From the NCBI RefSeq assembly GCF_013033515.1, contig NZ_WQEG01000002.1, positions 186,001 to 250,000 of the forward strand: a stretch of 64,000 nt of DNA. The letters are read 5' to 3'. This DNA comes from Ruegeria sp. HKCCA6707 (lineage in GTDB: Bacteria; Pseudomonadota; Alphaproteobacteria; Rhodobacterales; Rhodobacteraceae). Shown in pieces: positions 34,182 through 43,412 of the stretch. How positions within the stretch are numbered: the stretch's first letter is position 1; every line of letters begins with the position of its first letter. The notes under the pieces are model-generated. The model saw nothing but the letters and a program-made list of their open reading frames with translations. It made no database searches and was not told the DNA's origin. The position numbers were made by a program, and so were the translations under genes.

Positions 34182-36995
34182 ATGAACCAGCCAGTAATTG
34201 ACACCTCTCCCAAAGTTTCCGACGAGGTTCGCAAGACGACCTGCTACATGTGCGCATGCCGCTGTGGCATCAACGTCCACATGAAAGACGGAAAGGTTGC
34301 CTATATCGAAGGCAACCGGGACCATCCGGTCAACAAAGGTGTGCTGTGCGCCAAAGGCAGCGCCGGGATCATGCAGGTCAACGCCCCGTCCCGCCTGCGT
34401 AAACCGCTGCGCCGGGTCGGCCCTCGCGGATCGGGCGAGTTCCGCGAGATCGAGTGGGACGAAGCCATCAGCACCGCTGTTGGCTGGATGCATGAACTGC
34501 ACGAAACCGCACCGCAAAAGCTGGCCTTTTTCACCGGTCGTGACCAAAGCCAAAGCTTCACCAGCTTCTGGGCGCAAAATTTCGGCACCCCGAACTATGC
34601 GGCCCATGGTGGCTTCTGCTCGGTCAACATGGCCGCGGGTGGCATCTATACGATGGGCGGCGCGTTTTGGGAGTTTGGTCAGCCTGATTGGGACCACACC
34701 AAACTGTTCATGCTGTTCGGCGTGGCCGAAGACCACGACAGCAACCCGATCAAGATGGGCATCGGCAAAATCAAGGCGCGTGGTGCGCGGGTGATCGGGG
34801 TGAACCCTATCCGCTCGGGCTATAACGCTGTGGCTGATGACTGGGTCGGTATCACGCCCGGCACGGACGGGTTGTTCATCCTGTCTCTGATCCATGTGCT
34901 GATGAAGGCGGGCAAGATCGAACTCGACTATCTCAGCCGCTACACCAACGCTCCGGTTCTGGTGAATGCCGCAGAAGGGCCGGAAAAGGGTCTGTTCCTG
35001 CGCGATGCAGACGGCAAACCGCTGGTGATCGACCGCGCCACCGGCGAACCGACCGCGTTCGACAAACCCGGTGTGCGCCCCGACCTGTCGGCAACCTACG
35101 ACAAAGACGGTGTCACCCACCGCCCAGTTTTCCATCTGATGGCCGAGAAATACCTCAGCGACGAGCACGCACCCGAAGCTGTGGCCGAGCGCTGTGGCAT
35201 CCCTGCCGAGCGCATCCGCGCCATCGCTGCCGAAATCGCTCGCGTCGCCTTTGACGAAGCCATCGAACTGGACCATGAATGGACAGATTTCCGCGGTGAA
35301 AAACACAGCAAGATGATCGGGCGTCCTGTCAGCTTCCACTCGATGCGCGGCGTGTCGGCCCATGCCAACGGATTCCAGACCTGCCGCGCTCTGCATGTGT
35401 TGCAAATCCTGTTGGGCTCGGTCGAAGTGCCCGGCGGCTTCCGCTTCAAACCGCCCTATCCCAAACCGGTCGAAGCGCACCCCACCCCGCATGGAGACCG
35501 CCGTCCCGGCCGCCCGCTGAACGGGCCGCATCTGGGCTTCCCACGCGGTCCCGATGATCTGTTGCTGGACGACGACAACAACCCAATTCGCATCGACAAG
35601 GCCTTCACCTGGGAAAACCCGATGTCTGCCCACGGGCTGATGCATATGGTGATCTCGAATGCGGCGGCTGGTGATCCCTACAAGATCGACACGCTGTTCA
35701 TGTATATGGCGAACATGTCGTGGAACTCGTCCATGAATACCAAGGGCGTGATGGAGATGCTGACCGCCAAGGATGATGACGGTAATTATATAATCCCGAA
35801 CATCATCTACTCGGATGCGTATTCGTCGGAAATGGTCGCCTATGCCGACCTGATCCTGCCTGACACCACCTATCTCGAACGGCATGACTGCATCTCGCTG
35901 CTCGATCGTCCGATCTGCGAAGCCGACGCGGCTGCTGACGCCATCCGTTGGCCGGTGATCGAACCCGACCGCGACGTGCGCGGGTTCCAATCGGTGCTGA
36001 TCGAACTGGCCAACCGGATGAGCCTGCCCGGCTTTGTCGACGAAGACGGCAACCCGAAATGGAAAGATTACGCCGACTATATCGTCAACCATGAACGCCG
36101 CGCGGGCATCGGCCCGCTGGCAGGGTTCCGGGGTGAAAACGGCGACAAGGAAGGCCGGGGCGAGGTCAATCCCGACCAACTCGACCGCTATATCGAAAAT
36201 GGCGGCTTCTACGTGGCCCATATCCCTGAAGGTGCGGATTACTACAAACCCTGGAACACAGCCTATCAGGATTGGGCTGTGGGTATGGGCATCTATGACA
36301 GCCCGCAGCCCTATCTGTTCCAGCTTTACTCTGAGCCGATGCGCAAATTCCAGCTGGCCGCCGAGGGTCATGGCGACCGCCAGCCCCCCGAACATCTGCG
36401 CCAGCGGATCAAAGACAAGATGGACCCGCTGCCGATCTGGTATGAAACCGACCAGCAGGGCAACGAAGGCTTCACGGTCAACGCGCTGACCCAACGCCCG
36501 ATGGCGATGTATCACAGCTGGGGCACCCAGAACGCCTGGCTGCGGCAACTGCACGGACGCAACCCGCTTTATGTGCCGACCAAACTGATGCGCGAACACG
36601 GGTTGAAAGATGGCGACTGGGCCAAAGTGACCTCACCGCATGGTGAAATCACTGTCCCGGTCATGGAGATGGCGGCGCTGAACGACAACACAGTCTGGAC
36701 CTGGAACGCCATCGGCAAGCGCAAAGGCGCCTGGGCTCTGCAAGAAGACGCGCCCGAGGCCACCAAGGGCTTCCTGCTGAACCATCTGATCCACGAGCTT
36801 CTGCCGTCCAAGGGCGATGGCATGCGCTGGGCCAATTCCGACCCGATCACCGGCCAGGCCGCCTGGTTCGACCTCAAGGTCAAAATCGAAAAGGCTGCTG
36901 CTCCGGCGGATGTGGAAAGCCAACCCGAATTTGGCCCGATCAAGTCCCCGGTCGGTACTGGGCCCAAGGATCTGGCTTGGAAGGTGGGCAAATGA
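34182..36995 (+). CDS. soeA: Sulfite-oxidising molybdenum enzyme, catalytic subunit SoeA
   Basis: 937 residues from the ATG at 34182 (AGGGG six bases upstream); another ATG at 34146 is possible. A DMSO-reductase-family molybdopterin subunit: 4Fe-4S ligands C21, C24, C28 and C56, then bis-MGD-binding domains ending in a molydop_binding domain (about 800-900). There is no twin-arginine signal, so it works in the cytoplasm, as described for SoeABC. Immediately after xsc-pta, which release sulfite, sulfite oxidation to sulfate is by far the best reading. Polysulfide or other DMSO-reductase-type substrates are less likely. Confidence 0.9.
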   Translation: MNQPVIDTSPKVSDEVRKTTCYMCACRCGINVHMKDGKVAYIEGNRDHPVNKGVLCAKGSAGIMQVNAPSRLRKPLRRVGPRGSGEFREIEWDEAISTAVGWMHELHETAPQKLAFFTGRDQSQSFTSFWAQNFGTPNYAAHGGFCSVNMAAGGIYTMGGAFWEFGQPDWDHTKLFMLFGVAEDHDSNPIKMGIGKIKARGARVIGVNPIRSGYNAVADDWVGITPGTDGLFILSLIHVLMKAGKIELDYLSRYTNAPVLVNAAEGPEKGLFLRDADGKPLVIDRATGEPTAFDKPGVRPDLSATYDKDGVTHRPVFHLMAEKYLSDEHAPEAVAERCGIPAERIRAIAAEIARVAFDEAIELDHEWTDFRGEKHSKMIGRPVSFHSMRGVSAHANGFQTCRALHVLQILLGSVEVPGGFRFKPPYPKPVEAHPTPHGDRRPGRPLNGPHLGFPRGPDDLLLDDDNNPIRIDKAFTWENPMSAHGLMHMVISNAAAGDPYKIDTLFMYMANMSWNSSMNTKGVMEMLTAKDDDGNYIIPNIIYSDAYSSEMVAYADLILPDTTYLERHDCISLLDRPICEADAAADAIRWPVIEPDRDVRGFQSVLIELANRMSLPGFVDEDGNPKWKDYADYIVNHERRAGIGPLAGFRGENGDKEGRGEVNPDQLDRYIENGGFYVAHIPEGADYYKPWNTAYQDWAVGMGIYDSPQPYLFQLYSEPMRKFQLAAEGHGDRQPPEHLRQRIKDKMDPLPIWYETDQQGNEGFTVNALTQRPMAMYHSWGTQNAWLRQLHGRNPLYVPTKLMREHGLKDGDWAKVTSPHGEITVPVMEMAALNDNTVWTWNAIGKRKGAWALQEDAPEATKGFLLNHLIHELLPSKGDGMRWANSDPITGQAAWFDLKVKIEKAAAPADVESQPEFGPIKSPVGTGPKDLAWKVGK

Positions 36996-37025
36996 CCCTG
37001 ATCTGCCTTTCTCCTGTTCAAAAAA

Positions 37026-37056
37026 CCTCGGGGAGCGCGAGGGCCTGGCCCCTCGC
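37026..37056 (-). repeat. Intergenic repeat, degenerate short copy (soeA-soeB gap)
   Basis: Read on the minus strand: a GCGAGGG...CCCTCGC hairpin followed by GCTCCCCGAGG and a T-run, the same order of parts as the copies at 38739-38810 and 50623-50742 but shortened and without GGATCC. It sits in the 96-base gap inside the soe operon. Confidence 0.55.
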
Positions 37057-37091
37057 TCCGGCCCCGCTCACCATAGCGGAGACTTCCTGAC

Positions 37092-37841
37092 ATGACCCAA
37101 CTTCCCCAATCTACCGAACGCAAGATGGGTCTGGTCATCGACCTGGACACCTGCGTCGGCTGCCATGCTTGCGTGATTTCCTGCAAAGGCTGGAACACTG
37201 AAAACTACGGCGCGCCTCTGTCGGATCAGGATGCCTATGGCGGGAACCCGTCAGGCACCTTCCTCAACCGTGTGCATTCCTACGAGGTGCAGCCCGCCGA
37301 CGGTCATGCCCAACTGATCCACTTCCCCAAATCCTGCCTGCATTGCGAGGACGCGCCCTGCGTCACCGTCTGCCCCACCGGGGCCAGTTACAAGCGGGTC
37401 GAGGACGGGATCGTTCTGGTCAATGAAAGCGACTGCATCGGCTGTGGCCTCTGCGCTTGGTCCTGCCCGTATGGTGCACGCGAACTGGACATGGCCGAAG
37501 GGGTGATGAAGAAATGCACCCTCTGTGTCGACCGAATCTACAACGAAAACCTGCCCGAGGTCGACCGAGTGCCGTCTTGCGTGCGCACCTGCCCCGCGGG
37601 CGCGCGCCACTTTGGTGATCTGGGCGATCCCGACAGCGATGTCAGCAAGCTGGTGGCTGAACGGGACGGTATGGACCTGATGCCCGAGATGGGCACCAAA
37701 CCGGTCAACAAATACCTGCCGCCACGCCCCAAGGACACGGTTGAAGACCAGATCGACATCCTGGCCCCGCTTCTTGCGCCCGTCGCGGAAGAACCCAAAG
37801 GCTTCCTGGGCTGGCTCGACAAGACGCTGGAGAAAATCTGA
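37092..37841 (+). CDS. soeB: SoeB iron-sulfur subunit (four 4Fe-4S ferredoxin type)
   Basis: 249 residues. Four cysteine clusters: C21-C24-C27-C31 (CVGCHACVISC), CLHCEDAPCVTVCP, CIGCGLCAWSCP and CTLCVDRIYNEN with a later SCVRTCPAGARHFGD. This is the electron-transfer subunit of DMSO-reductase-type complexes (DmsB/NrfC-like). It would carry electrons from SoeA to the membrane subunit SoeC. No signal peptide. Its TGA overlaps the soeC ATG by one base (TGATG). Confidence 0.92.
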   Translation: MTQLPQSTERKMGLVIDLDTCVGCHACVISCKGWNTENYGAPLSDQDAYGGNPSGTFLNRVHSYEVQPADGHAQLIHFPKSCLHCEDAPCVTVCPTGASYKRVEDGIVLVNESDCIGCGLCAWSCPYGARELDMAEGVMKKCTLCVDRIYNENLPEVDRVPSCVRTCPAGARHFGDLGDPDSDVSKLVAERDGMDLMPEMGTKPVNKYLPPRPKDTVEDQIDILAPLLAPVAEEPKGFLGWLDKTLEKI

Positions 37842-38728
37842 TGCATCCCGCACCTTCCGTTATCATCTTCACCACCCTGTCTGGTCTGGGCTTTGGTCTG
37901 CTGTTCTTTCTGGGCCTTGGACAGCCCGCAGTGACCGGCTTTGTCGCTTTTGTCTTCTATGCCATCGCCTATGCGCTGGCGGTGGGTGGCCTTTTGGCCT
38001 CGACCTTCCACCTTGGGCATCCGGAGCGCGCGTGGAAAGCGTTCACCCAATGGAAATCCAGCTGGCTCAGCCGCGAAGGGGTGTGCGCCGTGGTCGCTTT
38101 GCTGGTTATGGGGCTCTATGCTTTGGGCGCAGTCTTTATGGGCAGCCACTGGTCGCTGCTGGGCTGGATCGGTGCGCTTTTTAGCCTGGCCACCGTCTTT
38201 ACCACATCGATGATCTATACCCAGCTCAAGACCATCCCACGCTGGAACATGGAGCTGACGCCCGCGATGTTCCTTTCTTTCAGCCTTGCAGGTGGCGCGC
38301 TGCTGTCAGGCGCCGAGGCCTTGGCGCCTTGGCTGCTCGCCATTGCCGGCGCCATTCAACTGGCCTATTGGGCAAAGGGTGACGGCGCTTTTGCACGGTC
38401 CGGCACCACTCTGGGCACGGCCACCGGCTTGGGCGTACGCGGCGATGTGCGCGCGTTCGAACCGCCGCATACCGGTACCAACTATCTGCTGCGCGAATTT
38501 GTGCATGTGGTCGGACGCAAGCACGCCCAGAAGTTGCGCATGATCGCTTTTGCGCTGGCTTTTGTCCTGCCCCTGCTGCTGATCCTGATCCCCGCTTCGG
38601 GGGTTGTGATCAAACATTTCCTTGTGCTGCTTGCGGTGGCATCACATCTGGCCGGGGCCATGGTCTCGCGATGGCTGTTCTTCGCGCAGGCCGAGCATGT
38701 TGTTGGCCTCTACTACGGGAAACGCTGA
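37841..38728 (+). CDS. soeC: SoeC membrane anchor (DmsC/NrfD-like)
   Basis: 295 residues with eight or so membrane segments, beginning PSVIIFTTLSGLGFGLLFFLGLG. Family features of DmsC anchors include ASTFHLGHPERAWKAFTQWKS and SREGVCAVVALLVM. It anchors SoeAB at the inner face of the membrane and passes electrons to quinone. Last gene of the sulfonate block; a repeat element follows ten bases after the stop. Confidence 0.9.
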   Translation: MHPAPSVIIFTTLSGLGFGLLFFLGLGQPAVTGFVAFVFYAIAYALAVGGLLASTFHLGHPERAWKAFTQWKSSWLSREGVCAVVALLVMGLYALGAVFMGSHWSLLGWIGALFSLATVFTTSMIYTQLKTIPRWNMELTPAMFLSFSLAGGALLSGAEALAPWLLAIAGAIQLAYWAKGDGAFARSGTTLGTATGLGVRGDVRAFEPPHTGTNYLLREFVHVVGRKHAQKLRMIAFALAFVLPLLLILIPASGVVIKHFLVLLAVASHLAGAMVSRWLFFAQAEHVVGLYYGKR

Positions 38729-38738
38729 AGGGGGCAAG

Positions 38739-38810
38739 GGGGCTCTGCCCCCGCCGCGGCAAGCCGCGCCTCCCCCCGGGATATTTTGGGCCAGATGAGG
38801 TTTGGATCCT
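38739..38810 (+). repeat. Intergenic repeat, full 72-bp copy after soeC
   Basis: GGGGGCTCTGCCCCC hairpin, then CGCGG/CCGCG hairpin, CTCCCCCCGGGATATTTT and, after a spacer, GGATCC. The copy at 50671-50742 on the other strand has the same parts and the same 72-base length. The first hairpin may double as the soeC terminator. Confidence 0.75.
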
Positions 38811-38815
38811 GCCAA

Positions 38816-38850
38816 TGAAAAAGGGCGGCGCTCGGGATCGAGGCCGCCCT
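38816..38850 (-). terminator. Rho-independent terminator for dapA
   Basis: On the minus strand AGGGCGGC and GCCGCCCT form an 8-bp stem over a 13-base loop, followed by TTTTTC. It lies 21 bases past the dapA stop. Confidence 0.85.
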
Positions 38851-38871
38851 AACCTGTTGGATCAGATGGAT

Positions 38872-39744
38872 TCAGATCAACCCTGCATGCGACATCGCGG
38901 CATCAATAGCCGCTTTGGTGCTGTCTTCCAGCTCGGTCAGAGGGGAACGGACTTCGGTACTGCACAGACCCAGTTTGCTGAGCGCGTATTTGGCGCCGAC
39001 CAAGCCGGGTTCGATAAAGATCGCTTCGTGCAGAGGCATCAGTTTGTCCTGATAGGCCAGCGCTTTGGCATAATCGCCATCGAGCGTGGCCTGCTGGAAT
39101 TCGGCGCAGAGTTTCGGGGCCACGTTGGCCGTGACCGAGATACAGCCGACGCCGCCATGGGCGTTGAAGCCCAACGCCGTGGCGTCTTCACCTGACAACT
39201 GGCAGAAATCAGGACCACACGTGGCGCGCTGCTGGCTGACGCGGGCCAGATCGCCAGTGGCATCCTTGACGCCGACGATGCGCGGCAGCTTTGCCAATTC
39301 ACCCATCGTCGCCGGCGTCATGTCGATAACCGAGCGTCCGGGGATGTTGTAAATGATGATCGGAATATCCGCGCAGTCATGCAGCGCCTGAAAATGCGCG
39401 ATCAGGCCTTTCTGCGTCGGCTTATTGTAATAGGGCGTCACGACGAGGGCCGCAGCAGCACCCGCCTTTTGCGCGAACTGAACGAATCGTATCGCTTCAA
39501 CAGTGTTGTTCGACCCTGCCCCGGCGATCACCGGAACCCGGCCTGCTGCGGCCTTCACGACCTCGGCGATCACGGTCTCATGCTCATCATGGCTGAGCGT
39601 TGGGCTCTCTCCGGTGGTGCCAACAGGAACCAGCCCGGTCGAGCCTTCTTGAATCTGCCATTCCACCAAGTGTTTGAGCGTGTCCAGGTCCAACTCGCCG
39701 TTGCTGAACGGGGTGACGAGGGCTGGCATCGAGCCTTTGAACAT
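38872..39744 (-). CDS. dapA: 4-hydroxy-tetrahydrodipicolinate synthase
   Basis: 290 residues from the ATG at 39744, preceded by AAGGAG; the frame is open 47 codons further but that part is unlike DapA and would overlap the divergent gene. Catalytic residues are in place: T43-T44 (GTTGESPTL), Y132 ([10 protein letters not shown]) and Schiff-base K160 (GVKDATGDL). It condenses pyruvate with aspartate semialdehyde, the first step towards lysine and meso-diaminopimelate. Divergent from the lytic transglycosylase gene, a pairing that joins peptidoglycan building and trimming. Confidence 0.95.
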   Translation of the reverse strand: MFKGSMPALVTPFSNGELDLDTLKHLVEWQIQEGSTGLVPVGTTGESPTLSHDEHETVIAEVVKAAAGRVPVIAGAGSNNTVEAIRFVQFAQKAGAAAALVVTPYYNKPTQKGLIAHFQALHDCADIPIIIYNIPGRSVIDMTPATMGELAKLPRIVGVKDATGDLARVSQQRATCGPDFCQLSGEDATALGFNAHGGVGCISVTANVAPKLCAEFQQATLDGDYAKALAYQDKLMPLHEAIFIEPGLVGAKYALSKLGLCSTEVRSPLTELEDSTKAAIDAAMSHAGLI

Positions 39745-39869
39745 GGGTCGCGCTCCTTGAGGTGCGGGTTGCAAAATTACGTCTATGCCGCCGCTGGTCT
39801 TGCCATTGTGAGTTGATCCCGGCGGCGCAAGGTCTATCCTGAATGGCTCTATCCTTGGTTGGTTAGGAA

Positions 39870-41852
39870 ATGCAAGGGATGACACGCTTTCTGGCCGTTT
39901 TGACGGCAGTGATTATGTTGGCAACCACGCTGTCCCAGCCCGCGCGCGCGGATGCGGTGGGGGATTTGCGGGCCGGGCTGTCCGAGATGCGCAAGGGGGA
40001 CTGGAACGCCGCCCTGCGCGTTTCAGGCAAACGCGGATCGGTTTCGCGTGACATTATTGTCTGGCATTGGCTGCGCGAAGGGTTTGGCAGCTCGGGCGAT
40101 GTGTTGGTCTTTCTGGAGCGCCGCCCGGATTGGCCCGGGCTGGCCTGGCTGCGCCGGAAAAGCGAACCGGCCTTTACCAATGGCGATCCTGACCGCGTAA
40201 TCGCATTCTATGCAGACACCCCACCACAAACGGCGGAAGGCGCGCTGAACTATGCGGTGGCGTTGCTGGCCAAGGGCCGACGCGGCGATGCCGAAGCCGA
40301 TATCGTTACCGCGTGGCGGACCATGCCCATGGGGGCCGGTTTGCAAAAGAACTATATCGAGAATTTCAGCACGCTCTTGAAACCGCATCACGAGGCGCGC
40401 CTGGACCGGATGTTGTGGGATAACCACTTGGTCAGCGCGGGGCAGATGTTGCCCTTGGTCAGTTCCGATCAGCGCAAACTGGCCGAGGCCCGGATTGCCT
40501 TGCAGAAACGGCAGCCCGGTGTTGATGGCAAGGTCGCGGCGGTTCCGAAAGCTCTGAAATCCGCTCCGGGCCTGGCGTTTGACCGTTTTGTCTGGCGCGA
40601 TCGGAAAGAGCTGGATGACAGCGCCATTGATCTGATGCTGGCGCGCTCCACAGGGCCGCAAGCACTGGGCGAGCCGGACAAATGGGCCGAGGGTCGGCGT
40701 CGTTTGGCCCGCCTGGAGATGCGGAGTGGCAAGTACAGTCGTGCCTATAAGGTCGCCGCCAATCACCACATGACCCCGGAAATGGGTTATGCCTATGCGG
40801 ATCTGGAATGGCTGGCCGGGTTCCTGGCACTACGGCGGTTGAATGACCCGGCGACAGCAGTGCGACATTTCCAGAATTTTTCGGATGCGGTAGCTTCACC
40901 GATCTCGAAAGGTCGGGGTGGGTATTGGCTGGGCCGTGCCTATGCCGCACAGGGCGATGCGGAAAAGGCCTATGACGCCTATGCGATGGGAGCGGACTAT
41001 CAGACGTCGTTTTACGGCCTTCTGGCGGCCGAGGAGATCGGACGCCCCTTTGATCCGGCACTGGCCAACCCACGCCGTGCACCGCACTGGAAACAGGCCA
41101 AGTTCGCCGATTCCAGCGTGTTGGAGGCCGGTCTGCTGCTGCAACGGGCCGGAGAGGACAATCTGGCAGAGCGGTTTCTGACCCATCTGGTTGAAGAGCT
41201 TGACCAGATCTCAGCCGAGCAGCTTGGCGACGTGGCGTTGGAACTCAAAGAACCACATTTGGCGGTGATGATTGCCAAGCGCGCGGCACGGACGGGCATT
41301 GTTCTGCCCGCAGCCTATTATCCTGTTCACCCTGTGGCCGATCTGGGCCTGCCGATGGCCGAGGAAATGACGCTGGCCATTGCGCGACGCGAAAGCGAGT
41401 TTGATCCTGTTGTGATCAGCGGTGCGGGCGCGCGGGGGTTGATGCAAGTCATGCCAGCCACAGCCAAGCTGGTCGCGGGTGAGTTGGGCATCCTCAGCCG
41501 TCACAAAACCGGGCGATTGACCTCGGATTGGGAATACAATGCCAAGCTCGGGGCGAATTATCTGGCCAGCCTTGCTGCAGATTTCAACGGGAACGTTGTC
41601 ATGATGGCCGCCGGTTACAACGCCGGCCCGCGACGTCCGATCTCGTGGATGCAGCGCTTTGGTGACCCGCGTGCGGGTGCGGTGGATATCGTCGACTGGA
41701 TCGAGTTCATTCCGTTCTCGGAAACCCGAAACTATGTCATGCGAGTGGCCGAAAGCCTGCCGGTCTATCGCGCGCGTCTGGGTAAACCTGCCTTGCCCGT
41801 TCCCTTTTCGCAGGAACTGACCGGCTCAACCTTGGCGGCGTTCGCGCCATAG
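39870..41852 (+). CDS. Soluble lytic murein transglycosylase
   Basis: 660 residues. Signal peptide of about 27 residues (ending QPARA). A long helical superhelix (about 30-480) precedes the SLT lysozyme-like domain (about 490-620), with catalytic E508 in ARRESEFD, then [13 protein letters not shown] and AAGYNAGP. It cleaves the MurNAc-GlcNAc bond of peptidoglycan in the periplasm to give 1,6-anhydro ends. Length and layout match Slt70-type enzymes. Its 3' end overlaps the convergent EamA gene by 27 bases. Confidence 0.92.
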   Translation: MQGMTRFLAVLTAVIMLATTLSQPARADAVGDLRAGLSEMRKGDWNAALRVSGKRGSVSRDIIVWHWLREGFGSSGDVLVFLERRPDWPGLAWLRRKSEPAFTNGDPDRVIAFYADTPPQTAEGALNYAVALLAKGRRGDAEADIVTAWRTMPMGAGLQKNYIENFSTLLKPHHEARLDRMLWDNHLVSAGQMLPLVSSDQRKLAEARIALQKRQPGVDGKVAAVPKALKSAPGLAFDRFVWRDRKELDDSAIDLMLARSTGPQALGEPDKWAEGRRRLARLEMRSGKYSRAYKVAANHHMTPEMGYAYADLEWLAGFLALRRLNDPATAVRHFQNFSDAVASPISKGRGGYWLGRAYAAQGDAEKAYDAYAMGADYQTSFYGLLAAEEIGRPFDPALANPRRAPHWKQAKFADSSVLEAGLLLQRAGEDNLAERFLTHLVEELDQISAEQLGDVALELKEPHLAVMIAKRAARTGIVLPAAYYPVHPVADLGLPMAEEMTLAIARRESEFDPVVISGAGARGLMQVMPATAKLVAGELGILSRHKTGRLTSDWEYNAKLGANYLASLAADFNGNVVMMAAGYNAGPRRPISWMQRFGDPRAGAVDIVDWIEFIPFSETRNYVMRVAESLPVYRARLGKPALPVPFSQELTGSTLAAFAP

Positions 41853-42695
41853 GGTGAAAAGACCAGCGGCGATGACCAAAGCTGCGCCTGCGATCACTGC
41901 CGGGCGCAGCACTTCGTGGAAGATGGTGATCCCCAGAATTGCGCTCCAGAGCAGGTGAAAGTAGGCAAAAGGTTGAACAGCGCTGGCTTCGGCCATGTCA
42001 TAGCATTTGATCAGCAGCCAATGCCCCAGAACGCCCAACACGCTTAACAGCCCCATCCACAGCCAATCTGCGGGGACCATCGGCTCCCAAAACCATAGGC
42101 CTATCGCGGTCATGGCGATGGCTCCGGCGATGCCGGTCCAGAACAGGCTGGTGGCGGTGCTGTCCCGGCGCGCTGCATAGCGGGTCAGAAGGCCATAGAC
42201 GGCAAACATCAAGGCCGAGATCAGGGGGATCACCGCCCAGGGGTTAAAGACACCCATGCCGGGTTGAAGGATGATCAGAACGCCAACGCAACCGACACCA
42301 ATCGCGGCCCACCGCCGCCAGCCGACTTTTTCACCCAATATGGGCCCGCTCAGCGCGGCGACCAAAAGCGGATAGCAGATGAACACCGCCTGGCTTTCGA
42401 TCAGCCCCAATATGGTAAAGGCATAGACCGCCACACAGACCTCACCCGCCAGCAACACACCCCGCGTGATTTGCAAACCCAGCTGTCTGGTGCTGGCGGT
42501 GGCACGCAGCCCGCCCTGGCGGCGCATGGCCAATGCAATGACAAAAGCCGCAAAGAACCAATAGCGGATCATCACCACCATGTAGGTGTTATACGCCCCG
42601 GCCAGGTGGCGCGAGATACCGTCTTGCAGAGCAAAAACAATGGTTGCCCCGATCATAAGGGCGATACCGGCGCTGACGTTATTTTGCTGCGTCAT
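41826..42695 (-). CDS. EamA-family (DMT superfamily) transporter
   Basis: 289 residues with ten membrane segments in two EamA repeats (about 8-140 and 150-280). It starts ATGA-overlapped with the mnmD stop, so the two are co-transcribed. Exporters or importers of small metabolites; substrate cannot be told. The 27-base tail-to-tail overlap with slt is unusual but both C-termini look natural. Confidence 0.87.
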   Translation of the reverse strand: MTQQNNVSAGIALMIGATIVFALQDGISRHLAGAYNTYMVVMIRYWFFAAFVIALAMRRQGGLRATASTRQLGLQITRGVLLAGEVCVAVYAFTILGLIESQAVFICYPLLVAALSGPILGEKVGWRRWAAIGVGCVGVLIILQPGMGVFNPWAVIPLISALMFAVYGLLTRYAARRDSTATSLFWTGIAGAIAMTAIGLWFWEPMVPADWLWMGLLSVLGVLGHWLLIKCYDMAEASAVQPFAYFHLLWSAILGITIFHEVLRPAVIAGAALVIAAGLFTLWRERRQG

Positions 42696-43357
42696 GGCTT
42701 GACCGCCCGGGTCATGTGCCGTTTGCGCCCATAACCCGGGCTGCGCGTAACGGCAAAGCCTGCATCCTGTAATCCCCGGCGCACAAACCCCGCTGCTGTA
42801 TAGGTGGCCGCCGTCCCTTTGGCCCGCGTGTGATCATAGACCTGCTGCATAAGGTCTTCGCCCCAAAGCTCGGGGTTCTTGGCTGGGGAAAATCCATCCA
42901 GAAACCATGCATCGGCCTGACCGGACCAGCTTGGCAATTGCTGCCGTGCGTCGCCGTCGATGACCCTGAGCCTGAGCGTTCCCAGATCGCAGGACCCGCC
43001 CTGCCATGCGTCCAGAAACCTTGCGCTCCAGCGCTGCAATTCGGGAAAGGACTGTAATGCGCGGGCCATGTCGACCGGGGCCATCGGGAAGGCCTCGAAA
43101 CTGGTGAAGTGCAAGGCACCGGTCTGGCCCGAGCTCTCCCACGCCGACCAGGCGGTCAGCATGTTCAATCCGGTGCCAAAGCCCAGTTCGGCAATATGGA
43201 AACCGGGTTCAAAACGCGCTGGCAGATCATTGCCCGCCAGAAAGACGTGCCGCGTTTCCTCTAACCCGTTCTGCAACGAGAAATAGGGGTCGTCGAACCG
43301 ATCCGATACGGGGATCCGATCCTCTTTCCACGACAATTCGGCATGCTGGTCTGCCAT
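42692..43357 (-). CDS. mnmD: tRNA 5-methylaminomethyl-2-thiouridine methyltransferase (MnmD, MnmC N-domain)
   Basis: 221 residues. SAM-binding ELGFGTGLNMLTAW (about 57-70) and the signature LDGFSPAKNPELWGEDLM, the active-site motif of the MnmC methyltransferase domain. It methylates nm5s2U at the wobble position of tRNAs to mnm5s2U. In E. coli this domain is fused to an FAD oxidoreductase in MnmC; here it stands alone and an FAD oxidoreductase gene lies divergent 55 bases away. Also called DUF752. Confidence 0.9.
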   Translation of the reverse strand: MADQHAELSWKEDRIPVSDRFDDPYFSLQNGLEETRHVFLAGNDLPARFEPGFHIAELGFGTGLNMLTAWSAWESSGQTGALHFTSFEAFPMAPVDMARALQSFPELQRWSARFLDAWQGGSCDLGTLRLRVIDGDARQQLPSWSGQADAWFLDGFSPAKNPELWGEDLMQQVYDHTRAKGTAATYTAAGFVRRGLQDAGFAVTRSPGYGRKRHMTRAVKP

Positions 43358-43412
43358 CGGGTAATCCTGTAGCTAAGCGGCGCGACACTGAACAAGGAAA
43401 AGGGGTTTGGCA

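Noticed and set aside
34161-36599. Very long open frame antisense to soeA (812 codons)
   Set aside because: Codon-bias shadow of soeA; the sense frame has clear cysteine and cofactor motifs, the antisense has none.
39745-39885. 47-codon upstream extension of dapA
   Set aside because: Unlike any DapA and overlaps the divergent lytic transglycosylase start; AAGGAG precedes 39744.
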